Shown one piece after another: positions 1 to 8,100 of a stretch of 34,455 nucleotides of DNA (the stretch's first letter is position 1; each line of letters opens with the position of its first letter). The notes beneath the pieces were generated by a model that saw only the letters and a program-made list of their open reading frames with translations, was not told where the DNA came from and searched no databases. The stretch is from Pseudomonadota bacterium (lineage in GTDB: Bacteria > Pseudomonadota > Gammaproteobacteria > Burkholderiales > Burkholderiaceae_D): positions 1-34,455 of the forward strand of contig JARXKM010000020.1 in NCBI GenBank assembly GCA_030272785.1, given 5' to 3'. A program made the translations under genes and the position numbers.

Positions 1-55
1 GAGCAGCACATTCGTAATGTGAAGGTCCCCAGTTCGATTCCGGGCATCGGCACCA
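1..55 (+). tRNA. tRNA-Thr (CGT anticodon), 5' end outside window
   Basis: The 3' two thirds of a tRNA are visible. The anticodon arm is CACA-TTCGTAA-TGTG, giving anticodon CGT (threonine, ACG codons). The T arm is CCCAG-TTCGATT-CCGGG with one mismatch. It is followed by the 3' acceptor strand CATCGGC, the discriminator A and an encoded CCA at 53-55. The D arm and 5' acceptor strand lie before position 1, so the acceptor stem cannot be checked. An integrase remnant begins 175 bases downstream, so the tRNA 3' end was probably used as an attachment site. Confidence 0.88.
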
Positions 56-89
56 TTGATTTAAAGCAACATGTTCTAAGTTGTGCCAG

Positions 90-122
90 AACCCGCTATC
101 CTCGTAGGAGAGCGGGTTTTTT
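90..122 (+). terminator. Rho-independent terminator of the tRNA gene
   Basis: An 8-bp perfect stem AACCCGCT/AGCGGGTT, extended inside by TCCT/AGGA around a CGT loop, is followed directly by a run of T. It lies 35 bases after the tRNA CCA end and points the same way. Confidence 0.85.
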
Positions 123-229
123 GTTGTGCCATCGGGTCCCCAGCCGTGTCATGGAAGCCCGAAGAAATGCGGGTACTTTTGATGGTACCTCCACATTTCC
201 CAGAAAAAAGTACCAACAGGGGGACGAAC

Positions 230-382
230 ATGGCTCTGACGGACACTTTTGTACGGAACGTGAAGCATACAGGCGCGCCAGCCAGCGACAAGTACGCTGA
301 CGGTCAAGGTATGTACTTGCTGGTGAAGACCACGCACCTGTATTGGCGCATGAACTACCGTTTTCTTGGCAAGCCAATATGA
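230..382 (+). pseudogene. P4-type tyrosine integrase, N-terminal fragment
   Basis: From ATG 230 the frame reads MALTDTFVRNVKHTG, then DKYADGQGMYLLV and WRMNYRFLGK. This is the arm-DNA-binding domain (DUF4102 type) that opens P4-like phage/island integrases. The frame stops after 50 codons, where the family normally continues for about 400 residues. An AGGGGG ribosome-binding stretch lies about 7 bases before the ATG. The position just after a tRNA is typical for such integrases. The rest of the gene is not contiguous; a core-binding fragment of the same class appears near 1931-2131. The remnant has no recombinase catalytic residues and is not functional. Confidence 0.82.
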
Positions 383-1168
383 CTTGCGCAGCACACTCGG
401 TCATAACGGGTTCTTAGAAGCATCGAAATTGGACAAAGCGACATCAAGTGCAAAGATACTGGTTCATCGCGTTCTCAGCAACCGGTTCCGAAGAATTGCA
501 TCAGGAGTGTGAGGGGCCGATTTCGACGCCATCCTCACACGACCTATGCCTAGTGACTAGAGTGGCGCATTTCAAACCCGTCCTGTCACAGAGGGTTTAG
601 TCGTAGATTGAGATCGTTCTAATCCCACGCCCTTCGGCGAAATTCTTCATCCCAATAATGGTTCCGTCAGGAAACGCGGCAGTCCGTTTCTGGCCGATTG
701 TTCCCGCTCGCACTGCTGAGCGGCACCGGAGCTCTCGCCCCAAAGCTGACGCTCATGGTCAAACGCAGAGCGCCGAGTCAGCTTCTTTTTGGCGGCGTGT
801 TCGAGGTCGGGAAAACTCTTCTGCATGATCAATGGGACTGTGGTCTCGGATGCCGTTATTGTTGCAGGTCTTGCAAGCGACCGGAACGGCTCCGGGGAGA
901 ATTGATCAGTGCTTCCCCAACTCCTCGGCGCCAGTTCTAGTTCCCTCCATCGTGATCGAGTAAATATTCGCAAATCATCAAGTTAATAGCTCAGCTGTAT
1001 GAATAACAGCTAGTGAGTGTCGAATATCTTTACACTTAAATTTTTCGCCCGCTCTGCGACGGCGTAAGTTGCTGATTTTAAATATATTGCGATCCCGGCA
1101 CGAAATATGCTGTCTTTGTCATTCGCAGTCGTTCAAAAATAATGATTTTTCTTCCAAAGGGGATAACT
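383..1168. other. Decayed intergenic stretch, mostly unassigned
   Basis: No complete gene is visible here. Every frame is broken by stops. The only recognisable segment is a weak IS-like transposase remnant on the minus strand at 647-826. From about 960 to 1168 the sequence becomes A+T-rich and should hold the promoter of the PEP-CTERM gene, but no clear -35/-10 pair was assigned. Confidence 0.5.
647..826 (-). pseudogene. IS5-like transposase N-terminal remnant (weak)
   Basis: From the ATG at 826 the minus strand reads MQKSFPDLEHAAKKKLTRRSAF. This resembles the N-terminus of IS5-family transposases (pattern MxQxxFADLEYAxKKxxTRRexFL). After about 22 residues the similarity is lost and the frame stops at 647. 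No terminal inverted repeats or target duplication were found. The call rests on this short motif only, so chance similarity is possible. Confidence 0.35.
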
Positions 1169-1879
1169 ATGAACTGCAGGCGAATGACATCTTACCTTTT
1201 CGGCGCTATGCTGATCGCAACAACAAGTTTGGCAAGTGCTGGTCCCTATCCGGGCGCGAAAGCCGGAGGGCCAGATGACGGTTTTATCGGCTGCGACGGC
1301 ATCGGCGAATGCAGTATTACACTTGATGAACGCGGCAACATTTCAGGGACGTTTGGCGGCTTCTTTGGACCCTACAGTGTTACACTGACACACATCGCTT
1401 CTAGCACAAGTTCAGCCTACGCGGGGTTGGAAGTGACATCTTACGAGATGGTCGGAAAGGGCGGGATTGCCCCATTCCGATTAGTGGAAGGAGCGATCGG
1501 CATTTGCGATGCCGGCGTAAGCTTGGACGGAATGAGCTGCCTTGGCCCCGACGGCAATAACAAAAGCGACGTACTGGTGTTTCGTCCTGGCGCAATCGAT
1601 GGAGATGGCAATGGGCACACAATCATCGACTTCTTGTCCGAAATTTCGGGTTCCTTTGCCTTTGACACTGACTATAACGTCTTGGAAGTTGGCGGAAGTG
1701 CGGTCTACCAAACCGATGGTACCGGTTGGTATGGTGGCATAAGCGGCCAGCCCAACGCGAATGAGCGCATGACTTTCTTCGTTGCTAGCGATGAAGTCAC
1801 CGTTCCGGAGCCTTCTAGTGTCGCCCTTCTGGCGCTTGGGTTTCTGGGATTGCGTTTCAGCAAACGCCGGAAAACATAG
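1169..1879 (+). CDS. PEP-CTERM sorting-domain exported protein
   Basis: A 236-residue secreted protein of unknown function. It has an N-terminal signal peptide (MNCRRMTSYLFGAMLIATTS, cleavage likely after LASA). The C-terminus is a PEP-CTERM tail: the motif VPEPSS, a hydrophobic stretch rich in Leu, Ala and Gly, and the basic end SKRRKT. The family is processed by exosortase and is linked to exopolysaccharide and cell-surface export. The middle part is Gly/Ser/Asp-rich and matches no domain I recognise. ATG 1169 was chosen over an upstream in-frame ATG at 1142 because AAAGGGGA lies 5 bases before it. A terminator follows closely. It is intact although both flanks are decayed mobile DNA, so it may be island cargo. 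Confidence 0.85.
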   Translation: MNCRRMTSYLFGAMLIATTSLASAGPYPGAKAGGPDDGFIGCDGIGECSITLDERGNISGTFGGFFGPYSVTLTHIASSTSSAYAGLEVTSYEMVGKGGIAPFRLVEGAIGICDAGVSLDGMSCLGPDGNNKSDVLVFRPGAIDGDGNGHTIIDFLSEISGSFAFDTDYNVLEVGGSAVYQTDGTGWYGGISGQPNANERMTFFVASDEVTVPEPSSVALLALGFLGLRFSKRRKT

Positions 1880-1885
1880 CAGACT

Positions 1886-1912
1886 AAATACCTCGCAGGC
1901 GCGGGGTATTTT
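1886..1912 (+). terminator. Rho-independent terminator after the PEP-CTERM gene
   Basis: An 11-bp stem (AAATACCTCGC paired with GCGGGGTATTT, one T-G pair) closes an AGGC loop and runs into TTTT. It starts 7 bases after the stop codon at 1879. Confidence 0.85.
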
Positions 1913-1930
1913 CGTTCTGATCGAATTTAG

Positions 1931-2131
1931 CGCTACCGCAGAACGTTCACATTAGCTGGTGTTCTTGGCGCGATTGACTGCGCGCACCGCATCCGGCAAG
2001 TGTGCGGCCAGATGCTGCGGTTCGGCGTCGCGCTTGGCCTGGTGGAGCGTGACATCACGCCCGACTTGAAGGGGGTGCTGAAGGTCGTTCCACGGACAAA
2101 CTCCTGCGCCTCGACCGCCTTCAGATCGAGC
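1931..2131 (+). pseudogene. P4-type integrase, core-binding-domain fragment
   Basis: Between stops at 1928 and 2129 the plus strand reads LAGVLGAIDCAHRIRQVCGQ, then MLRFGVALGLVERDITPDLKG and VLKVVP. This matches the core-binding region of P4-like integrases (pattern AxRixQicGqvFRYAvatGxaerDpTpDLrGaL). The similarity ends near 2090. It could be the middle of the same gene whose N-terminus is at 230-382, split by later insertions, or a second island integrase. No catalytic R-H-R-Y part is present nearby. Confidence 0.72.
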
Positions 2132-2405
2132 CCGCAATAGAAGCGGCGCGAGCCAACGCTGATGCTTGCGGGGTCTATTGCAGACACTGCAGAAGCAGAG
2201 TGGCGCTTGCATGATCGAGCGCTGTGGGCGGTCTTCGCCGCAAACGAAGTGAGGCGGTAGGAGCCGGGCCGGCAGGCCTTAGCCGCGCGCGGCCAACTCC
2301 GTAGCCAGCCGAAAGCATGACGCGAACCCGGGAGGTCGATTGGTCGCAATGAATTCGGAAGAACGCGATCGCGGGCGCGACCATCGATGCTCGCATGGAG
2401 GCGAT
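2132..2405. other. Unassigned decayed sequence
   Basis: Frames here are short or lack recognisable motifs. It sits between an integrase remnant and a Fic remnant and looks like degraded mobile DNA. No hairpin, repeat or RNA gene was recognised. Confidence 0.4.
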
Positions 2406-2639
2406 TTACTCGGTGCGTGCCAACAGTTCGATGTAGTTCTGATAGCCGAAGGTGCGAAATTTTCGCTGACCGGTCATTTCAGTGACGATGCCTAACTCGG
2501 TGAGCAACTTGACGGCGGCATTCGCCGTCGAAAAGCTGGTCGCTAATTCTTGCCGCGCTTTTTCCACCGTAAAGCGCGGCATCATCGGCAGCAACTCAAA
2601 CAAACGGAACGCAGCGGATCCTGCCTTGGGCGAATTGTC
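2406..2639 (-). pseudogene. Fic-family protein, C-terminal winged-helix fragment
   Basis: The minus strand encodes FRLFELLPMMPRFTVEKARQ, then ELATSFSTANAAVKLLTELG, then IVTEMTGQRKFRTFGYQNYI, ending ELLARTE. This is the C-terminal winged helix found after the Fic (AMPylating) domain in many Fic proteins, with the usual TSFxTANAAVKxLxELGI and MTGQ motifs. The Fic core (HxFxxGNGR) and N-terminal parts are absent. A stop (TAA at 2649-2651) interrupts the frame upstream, and the only usable start is a TTG at 2603. A short ATG-started frame upstream (MMVTIRPRQ...) is offset by one base, which suggests deletion plus frameshift. Two palindromes lie directly upstream. Confidence 0.7.
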
Positions 2640-2647
2640 ACCATCAT

Positions 2648-2695
2648 ATTAAAGCATTCTTTAATAAGAAAAAAGATATTAAAGGATTCTTTAAT
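2648..2695. promoter_or_regulatory. Two 18-bp palindromes, likely paired operator
   Basis: ATTAAAG-CATT-CTTTAAT (2648-2665) and ATTAAAG-GATT-CTTTAAT (2678-2695) have identical 7-bp arms and differ only in the spacer. Their centres are 30 bp apart, close to three helical turns, as expected for two dimers on one DNA face. They are A+T-rich in a GC-rich setting and abut the Fic winged-helix remnant, whose parent protein may have bound them. That link is an inference. Confidence 0.6.
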
Positions 2696-2723
2696 TGGTC
2701 AGGTGGCACAGCCAAGGACGCTC

Positions 2724-2967
2724 TCAGTTTTTTGGTTGCGAGGATCGACGGCGCTCGGCGCCATCGATCCTCGCCGTCTCGCGCTTGGGGGCCGCGCCGG
2801 CGATTGCCGCGGCTCGCATGTCGGCGCCGACTGTCTCAGCCTGGACAGCGCGCTCTCGCGCCGCTTCGAGCTTCGCTTCAAGTACTGCCGCCTGCTGTGT
2901 CGCTGCGGTTCGTTCCTGGCGTTCCGTTTTCAATTCATCGCGTAGCGCTTTTAACTCGGCTTCGAGG
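2724..2967 (-). pseudogene. Coiled-coil protein, C-terminal remnant (KfrA-like?)
   Basis: The minus strand reads [20 protein letters not shown], then [20 protein letters not shown], then [19 protein letters not shown], stopping at 2724. The heptad pattern with Ala/Leu and Glu/Arg/Gln is a long coiled coil. Plasmid KfrA-type DNA-binding proteins end this way, but coiled coils are poorly diagnostic. No start or N-terminal domain exists, since at about 2967 the sequence changes into a nitrilase remnant on the other strand. Confidence 0.45.
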
Positions 2968-3460
2968 TTGCGGGTACATGCGCTGGATGCCTTTACCGTC
3001 GGCGGACTGAATTGCTATGAAAACTGGATGCCCTTGTCGCGCGCCGCGCACTATGCCCAGGGAGAAGATTTGCACGTTGCGCTATGGCCGGGCAATTTGC
3101 GCAATACCGAGGACATCACGCGCTTCATTGCCAAGGAAGGGCGCAGCTACACGATTTCCGTCTCGGCCTTGATGCGCCGCGAAGACTTTCCCGCCGATAC
3201 GCCCCATCTGGACCGGATACTCGCTGATTGTCCGGAGCTGCTGGCGAACGGCGGCTCGTGCATCGCCGCGCCGAATGGCGAATGGGTGATCCCGCCCGCC
3301 CTCGGTCGGCACGGAATGCTTGCTGGTGGCGACGTTGGATCGCAACGAAGTTCGACGCGAACGCCAGAATCCGGATCAGGCCGGGCGCTATTCCCGGCCG
3401 GACGTCACGCGCCTGGTGGTCGACCGGCGCCGGCAAAATGTTGCGTCGTTCGACAATTGA
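2968..3460 (+). pseudogene. Nitrilase C-terminal half, frameshifted
   Basis: The frame at 2998 onward reads [20 protein letters not shown], then [20 protein letters not shown], then [20 protein letters not shown]. This is the nitrilase branch of the carbon-nitrogen hydrolases, and the Cys in GGLNCYENW is the family nucleophile. The N-terminal half, with the catalytic Glu and Lys, is missing. Near 3300-3313 the correct frame shifts: after EWVIPP the sequence resumes in another frame as [20 protein letters not shown] and ends VASFDN at the TGA at 3458-3460. The gene is therefore 5'-truncated and frameshifted. It lies back to back with a coiled-coil remnant and is convergent with the halogenase gene. 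Confidence 0.82.
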
Positions 3461-3491
3461 CGTGCCGCGCCGCCGAGCGGGGGCGGGGGAC

Positions 3492-5012
3492 TCATGGCGC
3501 GCGCGCCTTCCAGTGTCTGTCGATCCATTGCTGGTGCGTCGGCATCGCCGCGACGGCCGTCGCCAGCGTCGTGCGCACGCCCTCGACGTAGTTCACCAGC
3601 TTGTCCTCGGGCATGTCATCGACGATCGGGTGGTAGCTTTGCGGCATGATGCGCTGGCCCAGCATCACCTGGACCCAACTCGGCAGCGCGAAGAAATCCT
3701 CGCCGTTGCGGAAGTAGCGTCCGTCGCAGCGGAAAAGCTCCAGCGTTTCGCGCAAGCTGTCCGGGATCGACATGGTGCGGCAATAGTCCCAGAACGGCGT
3801 GTCGTCGCGTTCGGTCGCGTGGTAGTGCAGGATCAGGAAATCGCGGACCCGCTCGTATTCGAGCGCCGATTCGCGGTTGAAGCGCTCGGCCAGCAAGGGG
3901 TTGAAATCGCGGCGCGGGAAAAGGGCCAGCAGCCGGCTGATGCCCGACTGGACCAGGTAGATGCTGGTCGATTCCAGCGGTTCCAGGAAGCCGCTGGCCA
4001 GTCCCAAGGCCACGACATTCTTGTTCCAGAACTTGCTGCGCATGCCGGGGGTGAAGCGCAGCGGGCGCGGCTCGGCCAGCGCCTTGCCGTCCAGGTTCGC
4101 CAGCAGCGTCGCGGCGGCCTCGTCGTCGCCGATGTGCCGGCTCGAATACACGTAGCCATTGCCGGTACGGTGCTGCAGTGGGATGCGCCACTGCCAGCCG
4201 GCTGCGCGCGCGGTGGCGCGCGTGTACGGCGTGATCGGATCGACGCGTTCGCTGGGCACCGCCATCGCGCGGTCGCACGGCAACCAGTGCGTCCAGTCCT
4301 CGTAGCCGGTCTTGAGCGTTTGCTCGATTAGCAGGCCGCGGAAGCCCGAGCAGTCGATGAACAATTCGCCCTCGACCAACTGGCCATTTTCCATCGTCAC
4401 CGAGGCGACGAAGCCGTCGTCGGCGCGCTGGTTGACACCGACGATCTTGCCTTCGATGCGCTGCACGCCGCGCCGTTCGGACAGCTCGCGCAGGTAGCGC
4501 GCGTACAGGCTGGCGTCGAAATGATAGGCGTAGGCGATGTCGGCCAGCGGCGAATTGGCCGGCGCATGCCTGTCGCCGGGTACGAACTTGCCGCGCGGCG
4601 CCATCACCGTCTGCAGCGAGTAGTTGCTGATCGGCGCCGCGCGCCCGGACAGGAACAGCTTGAGCCAGAATTGGTGGAACGGCAGCGGCCCCAGCGATCG
4701 ACCGATGACGCCGAAGCCGTGCAGGTAGCTGTCGCCGATGCGCGACCAGTCCTGGAACTGGATGCCGAGCTTGATCGTGCCCTGCGTACGCTTGACGAAC
4801 TCGGCCTCGTCGATGCCGAGCATGTCGTTGAACCTGCGGATGTGCGGAACGCTCGCTTCGCCGACGCCGACGATGCCGATTTCCTCGGACTCGATCAGGC
4901 GAACCGACGCCTGCTTGCCAAGATAGGTGGCCAGCGCCGCCGCCGCCATCCAGCCGGCGCTGCCGCCGCCGACCACGACTACGCGGCCAATCCGGTTGTC
5001 CGCGCCGCTCAT
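3492..5012 (-). CDS. Flavin-dependent tryptophan-halogenase-family protein
   Basis: A 506-residue FADH2-dependent halogenase homologue. Visible motifs are the FAD-binding GGGSAGWM (residues 15-22), the lysine that forms the haloamine in the family (K81, in TQGTIKLG), the diagnostic WxWxIP motif (GWQWRIPL) and the [11 protein letters not shown] segment that carries the family's catalytic Glu. All key residues are therefore present. The start at 5012 (MSGADNR) was chosen because it places the GGGSAG fold at the usual distance; a longer TTG-started frame to 5096 has no support. The gene follows the TonB-dependent receptor on the same strand, separated by two terminators. Members linked to receptors in carbohydrate loci are common in proteobacteria, but their substrate is generally unknown. 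The true substrate here may not be tryptophan. Confidence 0.9.
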   Translation of the reverse strand: MSGADNRIGRVVVVGGGSAGWMAAAALATYLGKQASVRLIESEEIGIVGVGEASVPHIRRFNDMLGIDEAEFVKRTQGTIKLGIQFQDWSRIGDSYLHGFGVIGRSLGPLPFHQFWLKLFLSGRAAPISNYSLQTVMAPRGKFVPGDRHAPANSPLADIAYAYHFDASLYARYLRELSERRGVQRIEGKIVGVNQRADDGFVASVTMENGQLVEGELFIDCSGFRGLLIEQTLKTGYEDWTHWLPCDRAMAVPSERVDPITPYTRATARAAGWQWRIPLQHRTGNGYVYSSRHIGDDEAAATLLANLDGKALAEPRPLRFTPGMRSKFWNKNVVALGLASGFLEPLESTSIYLVQSGISRLLALFPRRDFNPLLAERFNRESALEYERVRDFLILHYHATERDDTPFWDYCRTMSIPDSLRETLELFRCDGRYFRNGEDFFALPSWVQVMLGQRIMPQSYHPIVDDMPEDKLVNYVEGVRTTLATAVAAMPTHQQWIDRHWKARAP

Positions 5013-5071
5013 TGCGAACACCGGCGACGCTGGCGTGCGCCGCACATCTTGTTGCGGTTTGTAGGTCTCAT
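5009..5071 (-). other. 20-codon upstream ORF overlapping halogenase start
   Basis: An ATG at 5071 opens a frame of 20 codons (MRPTNRNK..., rich in Arg) whose TGA (5011-5009) overlaps the halogenase ATG as ATGA. Such a layout allows translational coupling. The halogenase ATG has no good Shine-Dalgarno of its own, which makes coupling plausible. Chance is also possible for so short a frame. Confidence 0.3.
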
Positions 5072-5094
5072 GGTGCGGTCCCGGTCGTTCCAGC

Positions 5095-5131
5095 AAAAAA
5101 AATCGGCAGTTGCAAGGGGCGGCAACTGCCG
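5095..5131 (-). terminator. Strong rho-independent terminator between receptor and halogenase
   Basis: A perfect 10-bp stem CGGCAGTTGC/GCAACTGCCG with an 8-base loop is followed on the minus strand by A and eight T (plus-strand A run 5095-5102). It lies in the 5' leader of the halogenase gene. Confidence 0.85.
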
Positions 5132-5134
5132 AAG

Positions 5135-5167
5135 AAAAAACCCCGGCACGCCGGTCGGCGCACGGGG
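5135..5167 (-). terminator. Terminator just after the TonB-dependent receptor gene
   Basis: A GC-rich imperfect hairpin (outer CCCCG/CGGGG, inner CGCC/GGCG) is followed on the minus strand by six T. It ends about 20 bases after the receptor stop codon and is in tandem with the stronger terminator at 5095-5131. Confidence 0.65.
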
Positions 5168-5185
5168 CGGGGGAGCAGGTCGATC

Positions 5186-8100
5186 TCAGAACTTGTAGCT
5201 CAGGCCCACGTAGGCGACGCGGCCGGCGTAGCCGTTCGAGTAGAACCGGTCCGTGGTGTCGCCGCCCAGATGCGAGCGGGTCTGTTGCTTGGTCAAATTC
5301 TGCACCGACGCGGTCAGGCTGAGCGCCTTGCTGAAGTTGTACGCCGCGTTCAGGTCGATCTGGGCGTACGGCGCTTCATAGACGTTCAAGCCGTTGACCA
5401 GGCCGTCCACCACTTCGCCGCGGCGGTTGTACGAAGCGCGCACCAGGTATTGGTCGTTTCCGTAGAACACGGTGAGGTTGGCCTGGTTCTTCGCGCTGCC
5501 GACCAGCGGCGACTTGCCGATGTTGGTGCCGTCTGCAAGGGTGATGGCCGCTTCGTTGGTCTTGTTGTACGTGTAGTTGAACTGGAAGCCGAGGCCGGAA
5601 TCGAACGTATGCTGCGTGTACAGCTCGACACCCTGCGACACCGCGTCGCGGCCGCCGGCACTGGTCGAGTAGCTCTGCACCGTCACCGGCTTGCCGCCGA
5701 CGTCGAGCGCGATGTCGCGCACCACCGGCACCGAGAAGTTGCTGACGTTCTTGCGGAACAAACCGGTACCGAGCACCGAGCCGCGGTGGAAATACCACTC
5801 CATGCTCACGTCGAACTGGTTGGCCTTGTACGGCTCAAGGTTCTTGTTGCTGCCCTCACCGAACCAGCCCTGCTTGTCCCCGCCGCCGATCAGGCGGCGG
5901 TCTTTGGCGTATTCCGCGCTGAAGTACTGTAGGCCGCCCGGCGCAGCGATGTCGCCGTAGCTCGGCCGCGAAATCACCTTGGAGGCGGCCGCGCGCAGCA
6001 GCAGCTTGTCGGTCAGGTCGTAGGCGATGTTGAAGCTCGGCAGGACGTCGGTGTAGGCGCGATCGAGCGAGCTGAGTACGAACGACGAGCTGCGCCCGAT
6101 GCTGTCGGGCAGCTTCGTGAAGCCGCTGACGCAGCCGGAGCCTGCGGGCGCGCCGACAGCCGGCACGCCGCCCACGCCGCACGGTGCCGGGTTGCCGTCG
6201 GCGCCGTTGTAGAAGTAGTCGTTGTAGTAGTCGACCTGGTCCGTGGAGTCGGCGTGCTGCTTGGTGCGCACCACGCGCACGCCGAGATTGCCGCGCAGGC
6301 GCTCGGTCTTGAAGTCGGCCTGCAGGTACGTCGAGGCGATCTTTTCACCGACGTTGTAGACGAAGTTCGGCTCCTGGCGGGTCTGCATCGTGCCGTAGGC
6401 CTGGTTCAGGTGACCGATGTAGGCCGGATAATTAATCGCCGGGAAGGCGCTGGCGTTGATGCCGCCGGCGAGGTTGCCCAGCGATTCCGGGTACAGGTAC
6501 GCCGGCTGGAACGTGGAGGCGGTGGGGTCGCAGCCGTTCTGGTAGCGTTTGTCGTAGTTGCCGGGATCGGCGCCCTGGCAGGTCCAGTAGTTGTTGCCGG
6601 TGTTGCGGTGGGTGCCGCCGTCACGGTACTTGGCCCCGAACTGCAGCGCGTCCAGCCAGCCGTGCTCGTTGTGCCAGGTGAAATCGGCCTGGGCATAATT
6701 CTGGTCGGTGCGGTTCCTGGTCCACGACGACGAGGTCGAGCCGAGGTCGATTTCGCCGATGCCCTTGCGCAGGTTCGCCATCAGTTCCGGCGAAAACGTC
6801 GCCGTCGGCGTGCCGAGCAGGCTCCACGCGCTGTAATAGTTGCCGAGGGTGTAGGTACCGGCCGCATTTTGCAGGCGCGGCTTGATCGGCATGGTGAATT
6901 GCAGCTCCGGACCGCCCTTGGCCCACGTCCGGCCGCCCTTGAAGGTGGCGTCCAGCGACTGGCCGTGCCATTCGGCTTCGAAGTCGGCGGTCTGCGACAG
7001 CGCGCTTTCGCGGTTGTAGCTGCCGGTGATCTGCGGCGTCGGAATCGAGCAGTCGTCCGGGCCGAAGCCGCCGGTATTGGTCACGCCGCCCGCCTTGGCC
7101 GCGGCGCCGCTGCAGTAGTAGGTCTTGCCGGCGTGCGCGCTGTATTGCGCGCCGGTGACGATGGTGCCGCTGCGGTCGAAGGTCAGGCCGTCGAGCAGGC
7201 GGCCGCCGGGCCAGTTGCCGTCGCCGGCATAGCGGGCCAGGTTCCATTCCGGAATCTTCAGCGTGTTGGTCTGGGAGTTCTGCGACAGGTCGAAACGGAA
7301 GTAGTTGGCCGTCATGGTCAGGTTCTTGACCGGCTTGAACTGCAGGGTCACCTGCCCGCCCTTGCGCTCGCGCTGTTCGTCCTTGACGTTGAAGTTGACC
7401 GAGGTCGGCATCATGAAATTGCTGTAGTACTTGCCGCTCTGGTCGTGGAAGCCCGATTCGCCCCACCAGTAACTGCTCAAGGTGGACGGCTTGCCGTTGA
7501 CATCGGTCGCCGGATGGGCGTCGTAGTCGTCGCCGTACCATTGCCAGTTTTCGGTGCTGGCACCCATGGTGCGGGTGGTGCGCTTTTGCTGGGTATAGCC
7601 CACCAGCACGCCGAAGCGGTTATCCTTGTCGTGCCAGGCATACTGGCCGGAGAACTGGCCGTCGGTCTTCTTGGTCGTGTCGGCCCAGGTCCCTTCGGTG
7701 GTGACGAAACCGGTGTTGGACTCCACGTCGAGCGGACGGCGCGTGTGCAGTATCACGGTGCCGCCGATGCCGCCTTCGTCGATGCGCGCTTCCGGCGTCT
7801 TGTACAGCTCGGCGCTGGACAGCATGTTCGCCGGCATCAGCGTGTAGTTGAACGAACGCGAGGGATCGCCGTTGGACTCGGCCGTGGCGATGTAGTTGCC
7901 GTTCAATTCGGTCAGCGTCAGTTCCGACGACAGGCCGCGCACGCTGACGTTCTTGCCCTCGCCGCCGCTGCGGCTGACGATCACGCCCGGCACGCGCTGC
8001 AGCGCGTCGGCGACGTTCTTGTCGGGGAATTTGCCGACGTCTTCGGCGGTGACCACTTCGACGATCGCGTTGGCGTTGCGCTTCTGGTCGAGACTTTTCT

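Noticed and set aside
5013-5096. A longer halogenase start at a TTG (5096)
   Set aside because: The added 28 residues have no family similarity and would begin inside the T tract of the strong terminator.
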